Below are positions 9,473-17,091 of a stretch of DNA of 64,000 nt, one piece after another. The translations under genes were made by a program, and so were the position numbers. The stretch's first letter is position 1. Each line of letters starts with the position of its first letter. The DNA comes from Nonlabens dokdonensis DSW-6. Its GTDB lineage: Bacteria > Bacteroidota > Bacteroidia > Flavobacteriales > Flavobacteriaceae. The notes beneath the pieces are model-generated. The model was given only the letters and a program-made list of their open reading frames with translations, was not told where the DNA came from and ran no database searches. Location: assembly GCF_000332115.1 (NCBI RefSeq), contig NC_020156.1, forward strand, positions 1,550,001-1,614,000, in the 5' to 3' direction.

Positions 9473-10570
9473 ATGAACCAACAAGAACTACTTTCCCTAC
9501 TTGCGCTTAAAAAAGCACCGCTTATAGGTGATATTATAGCAAAAAAGCTCATCCGTACCTTTGGAAGTGCGGCAGGTGTTTTTGAACAACAATACAAAGA
9601 CATTGCTGCCATAGAAGGAATAGGAGAGAAGAAAGCGCAGTTTATAAGAAATAAAGACGGTTTATTTTCTAAAGCAGCAAAAGAACTTGAATTCATTGAA
9701 GAAAACAATATCAAATACCGCGTTTATTACAATGACGACTATCCTGAGCGATTAAAATACTGCATCGATGGCCCAATCATTTACTTTGAGAAAGGAAACA
9801 TCAATCTGGACAATCCGTTTACGCTCAGTATAGTTGGCACGAGGCAAATTACAACTGTAGGAGCTGCTTTTCTTGAGAAGTTCATTAATGAAATAGCACC
9901 ATTAAATCCAATTATTATAAGCGGTTATGCTTATGGAGTAGATATTTTAGCTCATAAAATGGCCATTGAAAATGGCTTGCAAACTATTGCCGTTATGGCT
10001 CATGGACTGAATCAAACCTATCCTAGAAATCACGCTGCTCACAATGAAGATATGATGAAAAACGGTGGTTTTATAACCGACTTCTGGCATACTGATAATT
10101 TTGATCGTAAAAACTTCTTAGGACGCAATCGCATCATCGCAGGTATGAGTGAGGCAACCGTGGTCATAGAAAGTGCGTCAAAAGGCGGCTCACTGGTCAC
10201 AGCAGATCTGGCCGTAGGTTATAACAGAGAGGTCTTTGCAGTTCCTGGAAGAGTAAATGATAAATATGCCATAGGTTGTAATGAGCTCATCAAACAATCT
10301 AAAGCACATATGCTCACCAAAACAGCCGACATCCCTTATATCCTAGGCTGGCAAGTACGTGACGTCGCTGTACAAAAACAACTCTTTGTAGAGCTTAGCG
10401 AGGATGAGAAACTAATTTACAGGTATCTGAAAGAACACAAAGAAGAATTATTAGACATAATCGCGTTAAATATCAAACAACCGGTACATAAAGTAGCATC
10501 ACTACTTATGAGCATGGAGTTAAAAGGAGTTATTAAACCGCTTCCTGGAAAGAGATTTCAGCTCGCTTAA
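9473..10570 (+). CDS. dprA: DNA-processing protein DprA
   Basis: A 365-residue DprA/Smf. It binds incoming single-stranded DNA and loads RecA during natural transformation. Visible are an N-terminal helix-hairpin-helix-like region (IEGIGEKKAQFI), the Rossmann core from SIVGTRQITTVGAA, ISGYAYGVDILAH, GRNRIIAGMSEATVVIES, GGSLVTADLAVGYNREVFAVPG, and a C-terminal winged-helix-like domain. ATG 9473 is chosen over an upstream in-frame start (9398) that adds an uncharacteristic hydrophobic extension. The 242 bases upstream hold no gene I can support. Confidence 0.95.
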   Translation: MNQQELLSLLALKKAPLIGDIIAKKLIRTFGSAAGVFEQQYKDIAAIEGIGEKKAQFIRNKDGLFSKAAKELEFIEENNIKYRVYYNDDYPERLKYCIDGPIIYFEKGNINLDNPFTLSIVGTRQITTVGAAFLEKFINEIAPLNPIIISGYAYGVDILAHKMAIENGLQTIAVMAHGLNQTYPRNHAAHNEDMMKNGGFITDFWHTDNFDRKNFLGRNRIIAGMSEATVVIESASKGGSLVTADLAVGYNREVFAVPGRVNDKYAIGCNELIKQSKAHMLTKTADIPYILGWQVRDVAVQKQLFVELSEDEKLIYRYLKEHKEELLDIIALNIKQPVHKVASLLMSMELKGVIKPLPGKRFQLA

Positions 10571-10584
10571 TAAACATCATTCAA

Positions 10585-10608
10585 AGGTGCGGACTTAAGT
10601 CCGCACCT
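10585..10608. repeat. Perfect 24-base palindrome after dprA (REP-like)
   Basis: Arms AGGTGCGGACTT and AAGTCCGCACCT meet with no loop. No T-run follows, so it is a poor intrinsic terminator. The GC-rich core in an AT-rich gap resembles repetitive extragenic palindromes. Confidence 0.7.
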
Positions 10609-10630
10609 ATGAATAGTAAACATAAATAAA

Positions 10631-11125
10631 TTGAACGACCGCCTAAAAGAAATCAAAGAACAAGTTTACGGCCGCTGTAATCTCTATCTAACATATTACC
10701 AAGAAGAATTAGAAAGCAAAGAATACGACGCCTGCAGGTTTCGGTTAAATGATGCAAAAATCATTTCTAGAAGTTCTAAAATCACCCCTAAAAAAGCAGG
10801 CCAATTTGTTACTTTCTGGAAAAGAAATGGAAACGGACCTATCGAGCCTTTTGAAGAATCAGATGCTTTCGATTTTTTCGTTGTTAATGTGCGAACAGAA
10901 AAGAATTTTGGACAGTTTGTGTTTCCCAAATCTGTATTGGTTAAAAAAGGGATTGTTTCTACTAGTAAAAAAGAAGGTAAAAGAGCGATAAGAGTCTATC
11001 CATCTTGGGATCAACCTACAAACGCCACAGCCATGCGTTCTCAAAAATGGCAGTTGGGTTATTTCTTTGAAGTGAATGAAAAGAAAGGTTTTGAAAAGCT
11101 AAAAACACTTTATAAGAATAAATAA
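10631..11125 (+). CDS. MepB family protein
   Basis: A 164-residue protein that matches the MepB family in length and pattern: GRCNLYLTYYQEELESKEYD near the N-terminus, FVTFWKRNGNGPI, FGQFVFPKSVLVKKGI, then RVYPSWDQP and a final SQKWQLGYF. MepB is encoded with the MepA efflux pump in staphylococci, but its biochemical role is not established. The start is TTG at 10631; there is no in-frame ATG that keeps the conserved N-terminus. It stands alone here between the palindrome and a pair of terminators. Confidence 0.8.
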   Translation: MNDRLKEIKEQVYGRCNLYLTYYQEELESKEYDACRFRLNDAKIISRSSKITPKKAGQFVTFWKRNGNGPIEPFEESDAFDFFVVNVRTEKNFGQFVFPKSVLVKKGIVSTSKKEGKRAIRVYPSWDQPTNATAMRSQKWQLGYFFEVNEKKGFEKLKTLYKNK

Positions 11126-11200
11126 TTTACAGACTTGACATGCCAAGTATTCTTCTTGGCATTGTCTAATTCAAGTGGCGATTTATAAATAAATAAAAAT

Positions 11201-11237
11201 AAACACCTCAAAGGTTTGTCAAACCTTTGAGGTGTTT
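11201..11237. repeat. Long perfect hairpin between mepB-like and terminators
   Basis: Two 17-base arms (AAACACCTCAAAGGTTT and its complement) flank a GTC loop. It resembles the CCTnnnAGGTTT palindromes common between flavobacterial genes, and relates in motif to the repeats at 13849 and 14137. Confidence 0.75.
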
Positions 11238-11256
11238 AAAACCTGATAAAATAAAA

Positions 11257-11284
11257 AACGACCTTTTCATAAGAAAAGGTCGTT
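11257..11284 (+). terminator. Hairpin, possible terminator
   Basis: AACGACCTTTTC, loop ATAA, GAAAAGGTCGTT. A-rich on the left, so it may act on the minus strand as well; placed between converging transcripts. Confidence 0.55.
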
Positions 11285-11293
11285 CCTAACATC

Positions 11294-11326
11294 AAAACAG
11301 GCTCGTACCTAATGACGAGCCTGTTT
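11294..11326. terminator. Bidirectional intrinsic terminator
   Basis: Stem AAAACAGGCTCGT / ACGAGCCTGTTTT with a 7-base loop and A/T runs on either side. It lies 3 bases past the stop of the minus-strand membrane gene and after the plus-strand mepB-like gene, so it can end both. Confidence 0.75.
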
Positions 11327-11328
11327 TG

Positions 11329-11637
11329 TTACATAAGTTCCTTTAAGAACAAAGCAATGATTCCCAAGGTTATAATTGCTGAAATACTTAATGCAATCAC
11401 ATTATAAGTAGATCTTCCATTTTTATAGATCTGAATCCCAGAAAAAAGAACTAAAACTGGTGCCAGCAATGTCATCGGTAACATTAGCATTTCATGCATG
11501 ACTCCTGCAATAGTCCATTTCATCTCAAATACATGAGTTATATAAACCCAGATGAAGAAAAGCATATTGAAAATACTCATGAATAAAATCATCTTATTTT
11601 TCTTCATGAATATAGTCTTGTTTCCTGATTCTTGCAT
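11329..11637 (-). CDS. Small membrane protein, unknown
   Basis: A 102-residue protein with three hydrophobic segments (about residues 15-33, 45-65 and 75-95). I do not recognise the family. Candidate starts are ATG at 11637 and ATG at 11607 (MKKNKMILF); a TTG at 11661 would overlap the upstream gene. It lies downstream of, and probably in one transcript with, the YiaA/B-like gene. Confidence 0.6.
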   Translation of the reverse strand: MQESGNKTIFMKKNKMILFMSIFNMLFFIWVYITHVFEMKWTIAGVMHEMLMLPMTLLAPVLVLFSGIQIYKNGRSTYNVIALSISAIITLGIIALFLKELM

Positions 11638-11651
11638 CTTGATTCTATTTT

Positions 11652-12110
11652 TCACTTCCAATTCTCATCGATAAACTTCACATCTCTAGTGTTCTTTTGC
11701 ACCGCGATGGCAGCAAATAGACTTAGTAAAAACGACATGCCATAGAATCCTTTTTCACTCAGTAATAAGTCGGCATTCCATAGACCTATGATTAATAAAA
11801 CGATCGATGCGATAGTTACAAACCAGCTGATTCCGTAGTAAATATCTGTTACGGCGACGCCTTCTTGCTTATCTCTTACTGCTTTTTGGACCGATATGAC
11901 AGAGAACAGCCCAAATAGCAAGATGACAAAATAATAGCCTTTTTCGTTGAGCGCCATGTCGGCATTCCACAATCCTATGCAGTACGAAACCATTCCTACC
12001 AGCAATGCGGTCCAGGATGCAGAGATGAATGCTGCAGTAGGTTTTCCAGTAAACACTTCTGGCTTTTTAACTTCTTTTTTCTCGGTGTTGTAATTCACTT
12101 GATTTTCCAT
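11652..12110 (-). CDS. YiaA/YiaB-family inner membrane protein
   Basis: A 152-residue protein made of two copies of a two-helix unit. Each copy has a hydrophobic helix, the phrase GLWNADM/L-x-L-x-EKGFY/GYY, and a second helix ending VQK-x-x-RD, as in the YiaAB two-helix domain. The function is not known. ATG 12110 (MENQVNY) is preferred to an upstream ATG at 12149 because the extra residues are unlike the family and the soluble lysine/glutamate-rich head follows it. Confidence 0.85.
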   Translation of the reverse strand: MENQVNYNTEKKEVKKPEVFTGKPTAAFISASWTALLVGMVSYCIGLWNADMALNEKGYYFVILLFGLFSVISVQKAVRDKQEGVAVTDIYYGISWFVTIASIVLLIIGLWNADLLLSEKGFYGMSFLLSLFAAIAVQKNTRDVKFIDENWK

Positions 12111-12243
12111 TGTTGTTTGTTTTGATAGTACAAATATGTGGCGGCACAATAGTTTAGAAAAACCTATTTTTGATAAATTCTTACGATTGAAAAAGAGTGT
12201 ACAGAATATTATATGTTGATAAAGAGTGTATTATTAAAACTAT

Positions 12244-13704
12244 ATGAACGATTTAATTACGTTAATTTATTCTTTGAATGACGATGATGTGGCTGCTTTT
12301 CTCGCTTTCGCGAAAGCGAGAAATCAACGAACCGACGTAAAAAACATACAATTATTCCAGCTGTTACAAAAAGGTGCAAGACGATATCTCGATATAAAAA
12401 TCTATGGTAAACCAAATAAAAACGCCTTGCACGCGCTCTCAAATCGGTTAAAAGAAAGCTTGATAGAGTTCACCGCCATACAAGGTTTTTCAACAGAGTC
12501 TCAAGAAGAAATGCAGCTGCTTAAATTATTACTCGCAGCGCGCATATTTCTAGAACAAGGTCAACTCTCACTAGGATTTAAAACACTTCACAAAGCAAAA
12601 TCAAAAGCCCAATCACTGGATTTATATGCCGTTTTACAAGAGATCTATCAAACTCATATACAATACGTGCATTTAGATACTAAAAACGATTTAGAAGATA
12701 TTATAATAGCTTATCAGTATAACGAGCAGCTTTATTTAAAAGAATCGAGAATGGTCATGGCTTATGCGATGGTTCAAAAAGCCTTAAAAGCGCATCCGCC
12801 TAATATTTTTGAAGAGATTAAAAAACAATTGGATCGTTTTGATATTTTGATTGATCAAAACTTATCGTTTAAATCACTGTATCAATTAATGAACATTGCT
12901 ACCGAAGCAGCAACCTTAAAATCAGATTATGCAAGTGTTTCCATTTTTATGAATCACGTATATAACATCGTAGAAAATAAAAAACACCTAGCCGATAAAC
13001 ATTTGTACTATCATCTAGAAATTATCTATTTGATGGCAGGAACTTGTTTTAGGAATCGAGATTTTGCACGATCACAAGAACTACTCGACCAATTGTACAT
13101 AGAAATGCAAAAGCAAAAAGGAAAGTTCAAAAGCCAATTTCAAGAACGTTACCAGTTATTAAAAGCACTCAATTTAAATTATACAGGAGAAGCTGAAAAG
13201 GCATTGAAAGAACTAGACGAAATCAAAAAACCGTCACCTTCCACACGATTAGCTCAAATTATGGTTCTTTTTCAGCAGGAAAAATTGAATCTAGCACGTA
13301 AAACGATGAAAGAGCTGTATCATAGTGATGCCTTTTATGAAAAGAAAGAAGGCTTTTTATGGGTGATTCAAAAAAACATTCTTGAAATTTTAATCTACAT
13401 AGAATTATTGCAACCAGATCTTGTGGAGTCTAGAATGAAGAGTTTTATGAAGCGATTTAAAATACGACTGGAACAAATAAACGAACACCGAGTGGTAAGC
13501 TTTATGAAGTTATTGCAATTCTATTTTGACAAGCCTTATGAGATAGCAAATGATGACTTTTCAAATAAGGTAGAACGGTCGTTTGAATGGAAAACCACAA
13601 GTCAGGAAGATATATTTGTCATGAGTTTTTATGCGTATTTAAAATCTAAAATGGAGAATAAAACTATGTATGAAGTAACTTTAGAGCTAGTGAATAAGGA
13701 TTGA
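12244..13704 (+). CDS. Helical-repeat protein of unknown function
   Basis: A 486-residue protein predicted almost wholly alpha-helical, with paired helices spaced like TPR-type solenoids (for example LLKLLLAARIFLEQGQLSLG and YQLLKALNLNYTGEAEKALK). It has no signal peptide, so it is likely cytoplasmic. I do not recognise a named family; similar long helical proteins are common in Flavobacteriaceae. A palindrome copy encodes L-A-F-A-K-A-R at residues 20-26, within the N-terminal helix. Divergent from the YiaA/B pair. Confidence 0.6.
   Translation: MNDLITLIYSLNDDDVAAFLAFAKARNQRTDVKNIQLFQLLQKGARRYLDIKIYGKPNKNALHALSNRLKESLIEFTAIQGFSTESQEEMQLLKLLLAARIFLEQGQLSLGFKTLHKAKSKAQSLDLYAVLQEIYQTHIQYVHLDTKNDLEDIIIAYQYNEQLYLKESRMVMAYAMVQKALKAHPPNIFEEIKKQLDRFDILIDQNLSFKSLYQLMNIATEAATLKSDYASVSIFMNHVYNIVENKKHLADKHLYYHLEIIYLMAGTCFRNRDFARSQELLDQLYIEMQKQKGKFKSQFQERYQLLKALNLNYTGEAEKALKELDEIKKPSPSTRLAQIMVLFQQEKLNLARKTMKELYHSDAFYEKKEGFLWVIQKNILEILIYIELLQPDLVESRMKSFMKRFKIRLEQINEHRVVSFMKLLQFYFDKPYEIANDDFSNKVERSFEWKTTSQEDIFVMSFYAYLKSKMENKTMYEVTLELVNKD
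12303..12318. repeat. Dispersed 16-base palindrome, copy 3 (in helical-repeat gene)
   Basis: Exact copy; read in frame as AFAKA near the protein N-terminus. Confidence 0.95.
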
Positions 13705-13848
13705 TGCTTATACGACCAGATCTATGTAAAACATTACAATTCAGATAAAGGGAGACACTTTTAGTAGCTCTAGCAACAAAATCGAAAACATTGAAACAGG
13801 CTGTATTTTGAATAGTATAGTCTCTACGCAAGCGACAAGATAATTTCT

Positions 13849-14150
13849 AACCTGTGAGGTTTTGTCTAAAGGTAAATAACGTGAGTTCGATATAAGGATA
13901 CGAGATATTTTAAAATTTAAAAAACTGATATTCAACTCCTCGCTTTAGAAAAGGCGAGGACAGATTGACCTCGTCGCACCAGCGACGATGCAATCAGGAG
14001 TGGTTGAAAGTCCCAAACCGTTGAAAGAATTCAATTCTATTTATTATAAAAATGAAAATAACTTAAGGAATATCAATCATTATTACGTCGAACTTACGTT
14101 AAATAGTATGTTCTTAAATCAATAAGCAAGTTGGGCAACCTCACAGGTTT
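13849..14150. repeat. 302-base block bounded by inverted 14-base repeats (MITE-like?)
   Basis: AACCTGTGAGGTTT at 13849-13862 is matched by AACCTCACAGGTTT at 14137-14150; the 13 bases AACCTGTGAGGTT are exact reverse complements. The block between has no gene. It could be a small non-autonomous element or two independent copies of a common flavobacterial intergenic motif. No target-site duplication is obvious. Confidence 0.35.
13931..14008. other. Multi-hairpin structured element
   Basis: Nested complementary arms are visible: TCCTCGC/GCGAGGA (13937-13943, 13954-13960); GATTG...CAATC enclosing TCGTCGC-ACCA-GCGACGA (13971-13988); and an outer TTCAACTCCT / AGGAGTggTTGAA closing pair. This could be a structured RNA or the foldable end of a mobile element. 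The outer pair and first hairpin share bases, so they are alternatives. Confidence 0.4.
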
Positions 14151-14252
14151 AAAGCCTCTAGTCAAATCAAAGTCAGGTTTTAAAACCGATAAAAAGAAGT
14201 GTTAGCTTTTAAAAAGGGAATAATATCATATATCTAATGATATTTATCATCT

Positions 14253-14281
14253 TTTGAATCTTTCAAACTACTGTATTTTTG
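14253..14281 (+). promoter_or_regulatory. Bacteroidota-type promoter, possibly leaderless
   Basis: TTTG (14253-14256) and TATTTTTG (14274-14281) are 17 bases apart and fit the -33/-7 consensus TTTG / TAnnTTTG. The ATG is only 4 bases after the -7 box, so the transcript should start at or very near the start codon. Confidence 0.6.
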
Positions 14282-14285
14282 CACT

Positions 14286-14888
14286 ATGGAATTACAACAA
14301 ATCATCAAAAAGGCAACTGAAGAAGCCATCTCCTACCAACAATATAGAGCTTTTGTAGAAGCACATACTGCAAACGGCACTAACAGTGGCGATGAGGTTA
14401 CAGAAGCCCTTGCCGAATATACAAAGCTCAACAACCAGCGCATGAAGCGACTGGATAAAACCATGAAACTACTTCCAGAAAACCAAGAGTTTCTTGAAGC
14501 ATTTGATAAAGAGGTTTATTTCTTAATTATAACAGAAAGCTGGTGTGGAGACGCTGCCCAAACCATGCCTATGATGAACAAAGTGGCAAACGCCGCTAAA
14601 ATCGATTTTAAAGTGGTTTTAAGAGATGAAAACCCAGAGTTGATGGATAAGTTCTTAACAAATGGTGGTCGCTCTATAGCTAAGCTAATTTTAGTTGATA
14701 AACGAACTGGATTACCAGTCACCACTTGGGGACCAAGACCTACAAAAGCAACCGCTCTCGTTGCGGCAGAAAAAGCTGCAAAAGGAGTTCTAGGACCAGA
14801 ATTTAAACAAGAACTTCAAAACTGGTACAATAAAGACAAAGGAAAAGATACGGAGAAGGACCTTGTGGAGATTTTGAAAGGATTTTAA
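14286..14888 (+). CDS. Thioredoxin-fold family protein (single active-site Cys)
   Basis: A 200-residue cytoplasmic thioredoxin-fold protein of the kind annotated as 'thioredoxin family protein' in Bacteroidota. The active-site segment reads ITESWCGDAAQTMP, so the usual CxxC is CxxA; only the N-terminal Cys is present. A helical N-terminal extension of about 75 residues precedes the fold. With one Cys it could act as a monothiol reductase, peroxidase-like protein or non-redox binder. The ATG follows a strong -7 box by 4 bases. Confidence 0.75.
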   Translation: MELQQIIKKATEEAISYQQYRAFVEAHTANGTNSGDEVTEALAEYTKLNNQRMKRLDKTMKLLPENQEFLEAFDKEVYFLIITESWCGDAAQTMPMMNKVANAAKIDFKVVLRDENPELMDKFLTNGGRSIAKLILVDKRTGLPVTTWGPRPTKATALVAAEKAAKGVLGPEFKQELQNWYNKDKGKDTEKDLVEILKGF

Positions 14889-15038
14889 ATAATAACAAAT
14901 GGTTTATCGCAATACATCTTTTTTTTATAATTCACTTCAAGTAACGAATTGGTATTAAGATGATATCTAAAATGATGAATGCTAGTAAGCATAGTAGAAT
15001 CATTTTCAGAAATTTAAATGTACATAAACCATGATTAT

Positions 15039-15392
15039 TTAAGACTTCCCTTTCAATAATTGCCGTAGGTAAGCAATCTCTTCTTTAAGTGAAGTGATGT
15101 GTTCTTTATCTGCGTTGATTACAGATTCAATTATATCTGTGTTATATACCTTCGCATGAGTATTGTTGTTTTGAAAGATAGACTTACTTGTCTTCTCATT
15201 AAATAGATAAGCAATACTCACTTCTAAAATCTCTGCAATTTTTTGCACTTTAGGTACGGTAAGACGACTATCATTTTTTTCCAGCCTACCATAATTAGAT
15301 TGTGTAATATCCATTTGCAATGCCATAGCTTCTTGGGATATACTTTTACGTTCACGAGTCTGTTTTATCCTAAAGCCTATTTTATTATTCAT
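15039..15392 (-). CDS. XRE-family transcriptional regulator of the peptide cassette
   Basis: A 117-residue DNA-binding protein. Residues about 8-65 form a Cro/CI-type helix-turn-helix (RIKQTRERKSISQEAMALQM then QSNYGRLEKNDSRLTVPKV). Residues about 85-115 form a short charged helix (coiled-coil/dimerisation). It is divergent from the peptide precursor gene and has an inverted repeat next to its start codon, so autoregulation and control of the peptide operon are likely, by inference. Confidence 0.8.
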   Translation of the reverse strand: MNNKIGFRIKQTRERKSISQEAMALQMDITQSNYGRLEKNDSRLTVPKVQKIAEILEVSIAYLFNEKTSKSIFQNNNTHAKVYNTDIIESVINADKEHITSLKEEIAYLRQLLKGKS

Positions 15393-15416
15393 ATTAATAC
15401 TTTCAATAGTACTAAT
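15393..15416. promoter_or_regulatory. Candidate operator for the XRE regulator
   Basis: ATTAATACT-TTCAAT-AGTACTAAT is an inverted repeat of 9-base arms (one mismatch) directly before the XRE start codon, in the intergenic region shared with the peptide gene. Confidence 0.45.
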
Positions 15417-15528
15417 ATAGATATATTTATTTAAATATTGAATTAAGTTTTTAAGTAGATTGGTGACGTATTGTATAGGAATGGTAAAAATTAAAATACC
15501 TCAATTTGTTTAATTAAAATTTATTATT

Positions 15529-15726
15529 ATGAAAAATTTAGAGATGAATGAAATGACAAAATTAGTTGGTGCAGGAGAGTTATGTTTTAATAACGTTGCC
15601 TGTTATGGTGTCTCTACACTAATGGGATTGGTTAATCCTGTGGCTGGTATTCTTGCTGGTGGTGCTTGTTTATTTGCTGGCTGTGATGGTGAAGATGATG
15701 GTTCAACAACATGGTATAGTTGGTAG
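15529..15726 (+). CDS. Double-glycine-leader peptide precursor (bacteriocin-like)
   Basis: A 65-residue precursor. The leader fits the double-glycine pattern exactly when cut after Ala15: Leu at -12, Glu at -8, Met at -7, Leu at -4, Gly at -2, Ala at -1. The mature part (about 50 residues, starting GELCFNN) has four cysteines (Cys19, 25, 47, 52), a glycine/alanine-rich hydrophobic middle (VNPVAGILAGGA) and an acidic, tryptophan-ended tail (WYSW). The downstream CxxC protein and C39-type exporter fit disulfide formation, leader removal and export. An antibacterial or signalling role is inferred; the core matches no peptide I recognise. Confidence 0.8.
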   Translation: MKNLEMNEMTKLVGAGELCFNNVACYGVSTLMGLVNPVAGILAGGACLFAGCDGEDDGSTTWYSW

Positions 15727-15867
15727 ATGATGAATAAGTATTTACGTAGAATTTTATTTTTAAGTCCTAGTGCAATAATTTTATTTTACGATTATTATTA
15801 CGCAATAATCTACATAATAATCGTTTGTGCGATAATACTTTCTTTAGAAAGAAAGTGGCTTAAATAA
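15727..15867 (+). CDS. 46-residue hydrophobic peptide, candidate immunity protein
   Basis: The ATG follows the stop codon of the peptide precursor with no gap. The frame encodes MMNKYLRRILFL, then two closely spaced hydrophobic stretches rich in Ile and Tyr, and ends LERKWLK. The Lys/Arg-rich ends and hydrophobic middle fit one or two membrane passes. Its position between the toxin-like gene and the terminator is where immunity peptides of class II bacteriocins usually lie. Expression and function are inferred; the frame could be fortuitous. Confidence 0.5.
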   Translation: MMNKYLRRILFLSPSAIILFYDYYYAIIYIIIVCAIILSLERKWLK

Positions 15868-15882
15868 GTACAAATTTAATTT

Positions 15883-15909
15883 AAGTCTTTCCTCTAGGAA
15901 AGACTTTTT
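15883..15909 (+). terminator. Intrinsic terminator/attenuator inside the peptide operon
   Basis: Perfect 10-base stem AAGTCTTTCC / GGAAAGACTT with loop TCTA, followed by a T-rich tract. It lies between the peptide pair and the export genes, 17 bases before the next ATG, so it would give abundant peptide mRNA with partial read-through to the exporter genes. Confidence 0.8.
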
Positions 15910-15925
15910 ATTTCCATGTAATTTG

Positions 15926-16552
15926 ATGAGAAAACTTGTTTTTTTTTTACTTATTGTTTTATCTTTAAGTTTAATAGAGCTTTCTGAGAAGCTACTTGAC
16001 ACACAACAGCTAGTATATAGTAGTTTATCAGAGCAGTTAACCAAAGAACGCCTCACTACTCAAATAAAGGTCATTAACGAATGGAAATTAATTAGATATT
16101 TTCTAATTCCATTTCTATTAATAATAAAAGTATCGTTAATAGCTGCAATTATCGACATGGGATGCTTTCTATTTAACAAAAAAATTAGATACAAAAACCT
16201 CTTAAATATTGTTATAAAAGCAGAGTTTATATTTTTAATAGTTATTGTGATTAAAATCGCTTGGTTCTGCTTCTTTCATACAGATTTTATTCTAGAAGAT
16301 TTACAATATTTCTACCCACTTAGTGCGATTAATATATTAGATTATCAACAATTAGATCCTTGGTGGATTTATCCTTTACAAATGCTTAATCTATTTGAAT
16401 TGGCTTATTGGTTCACACTTGCTTATTTAATAGGTAAAGAAATCGGCGATACAGTTTCTACCAAAGGCCTACAAATTGTGGCTAGCAGTTATGGTGTTAG
16501 TCTAGTGATATGGGTAGTTGTCGTGATGTTCTTAACAATAAACATAAGTTAG
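15926..16552 (+). CDS. Membrane protein of peptide-export cassette, unknown
   Basis: A 208-residue polytopic membrane protein: an N-terminal hydrophobic segment, a helix of about 45 residues outside the membrane, and then about four further transmembrane segments (one with the aromatic stretch DPWWIYPLQM). I do not recognise the family; the topology is loosely like Yip1-type proteins. ATG 15926 is used, with a TTG directly before it. It ends 2 bases before the thioredoxin-like gene. It may help export, immunity or periplasmic handling of the peptide. Confidence 0.65.
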   Translation: MRKLVFFLLIVLSLSLIELSEKLLDTQQLVYSSLSEQLTKERLTTQIKVINEWKLIRYFLIPFLLIIKVSLIAAIIDMGCFLFNKKIRYKNLLNIVIKAEFIFLIVIVIKIAWFCFFHTDFILEDLQYFYPLSAINILDYQQLDPWWIYPLQMLNLFELAYWFTLAYLIGKEIGDTVSTKGLQIVASSYGVSLVIWVVVVMFLTINIS

Positions 16553-16554
16553 AT

Positions 16555-17079
16555 ATGAAAAAGAAAATTGTAATTTTATCACTGGCCGTTTTAGTTATTA
16601 GCATACTATCTTTTTTAGGTGTCAGTATCATAAGCAAAGCGAATAACAAAAAGGAAATAGCTGCAAAATTACAGCATATTCCAGATTTCAAATTTCAGCA
16701 GCTTAATGGACAGTCGTTTTCTAATGTTAGATTAAAAGATTATCTAAATACCATCTTTATCTATTACAATAGTGAGTGTGATTATTGCCAGCATGAAGCA
16801 GAAAGTATCAGTGAGAATCTAGATTCCTTTAAAAATGTTCAGTTTCTATTTGTCTCCTCAGAGCCTATAGAAACTATCAAAGAATTTTCTCAAACTTATT
16901 CTTTAGACCAACAATCTAATATTTATTTTTTACATGATCGTTTTGATATATTCAGTACTCGATTTGATGCAACTTCTATTCCTTACCTACTAATTTATAA
17001 TGAAAATCAAGAACTTATTAAAAGGCAAAAGGGACAACTAAATGCAAAAGGGATTTTAAAGCTACTCAAAACACCATAG
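16555..17079 (+). CDS. Thioredoxin-like membrane-anchored oxidoreductase
   Basis: A 174-residue protein: one N-terminal membrane anchor (about residues 4-24) followed by a periplasmic TlpA/thioredoxin-like domain. The active site is CDYC in YYNSECDYCQHEA, and a cis-proline-type ATSIPYLLIY lies near residue 145. It probably makes or shuffles disulfides in the four-cysteine peptide or keeps the exporter reduced. ATG 16555 starts at the signal anchor. It sits 12 bases before the exporter gene. Confidence 0.8.
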   Translation: MKKKIVILSLAVLVISILSFLGVSIISKANNKKEIAAKLQHIPDFKFQQLNGQSFSNVRLKDYLNTIFIYYNSECDYCQHEAESISENLDSFKNVQFLFVSSEPIETIKEFSQTYSLDQQSNIYFLHDRFDIFSTRFDATSIPYLLIYNENQELIKRQKGQLNAKGILKLLKTP

Positions 17080-17091
17080 TCGAAACGTTCC

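Larger units (their letters stand above)
13705..14285. other. Gene-free 580-base stretch with repeats
   Basis: No convincing gene is present. The 64-codon minus-strand frame at 13741-13935 lacks any family features. The stretch holds an inverted pair of 14-base repeats (13849-13862, 14137-14150), a multi-hairpin structure (13931-14008) and the promoter of the thioredoxin-like gene. Confidence 0.6.

Noticed and set aside
13741..13935. 64-codon minus-strand ORF in the gene-free stretch
   Set aside because: No recognisable domain, signal or neighbour logic, and it overlaps repeat DNA.
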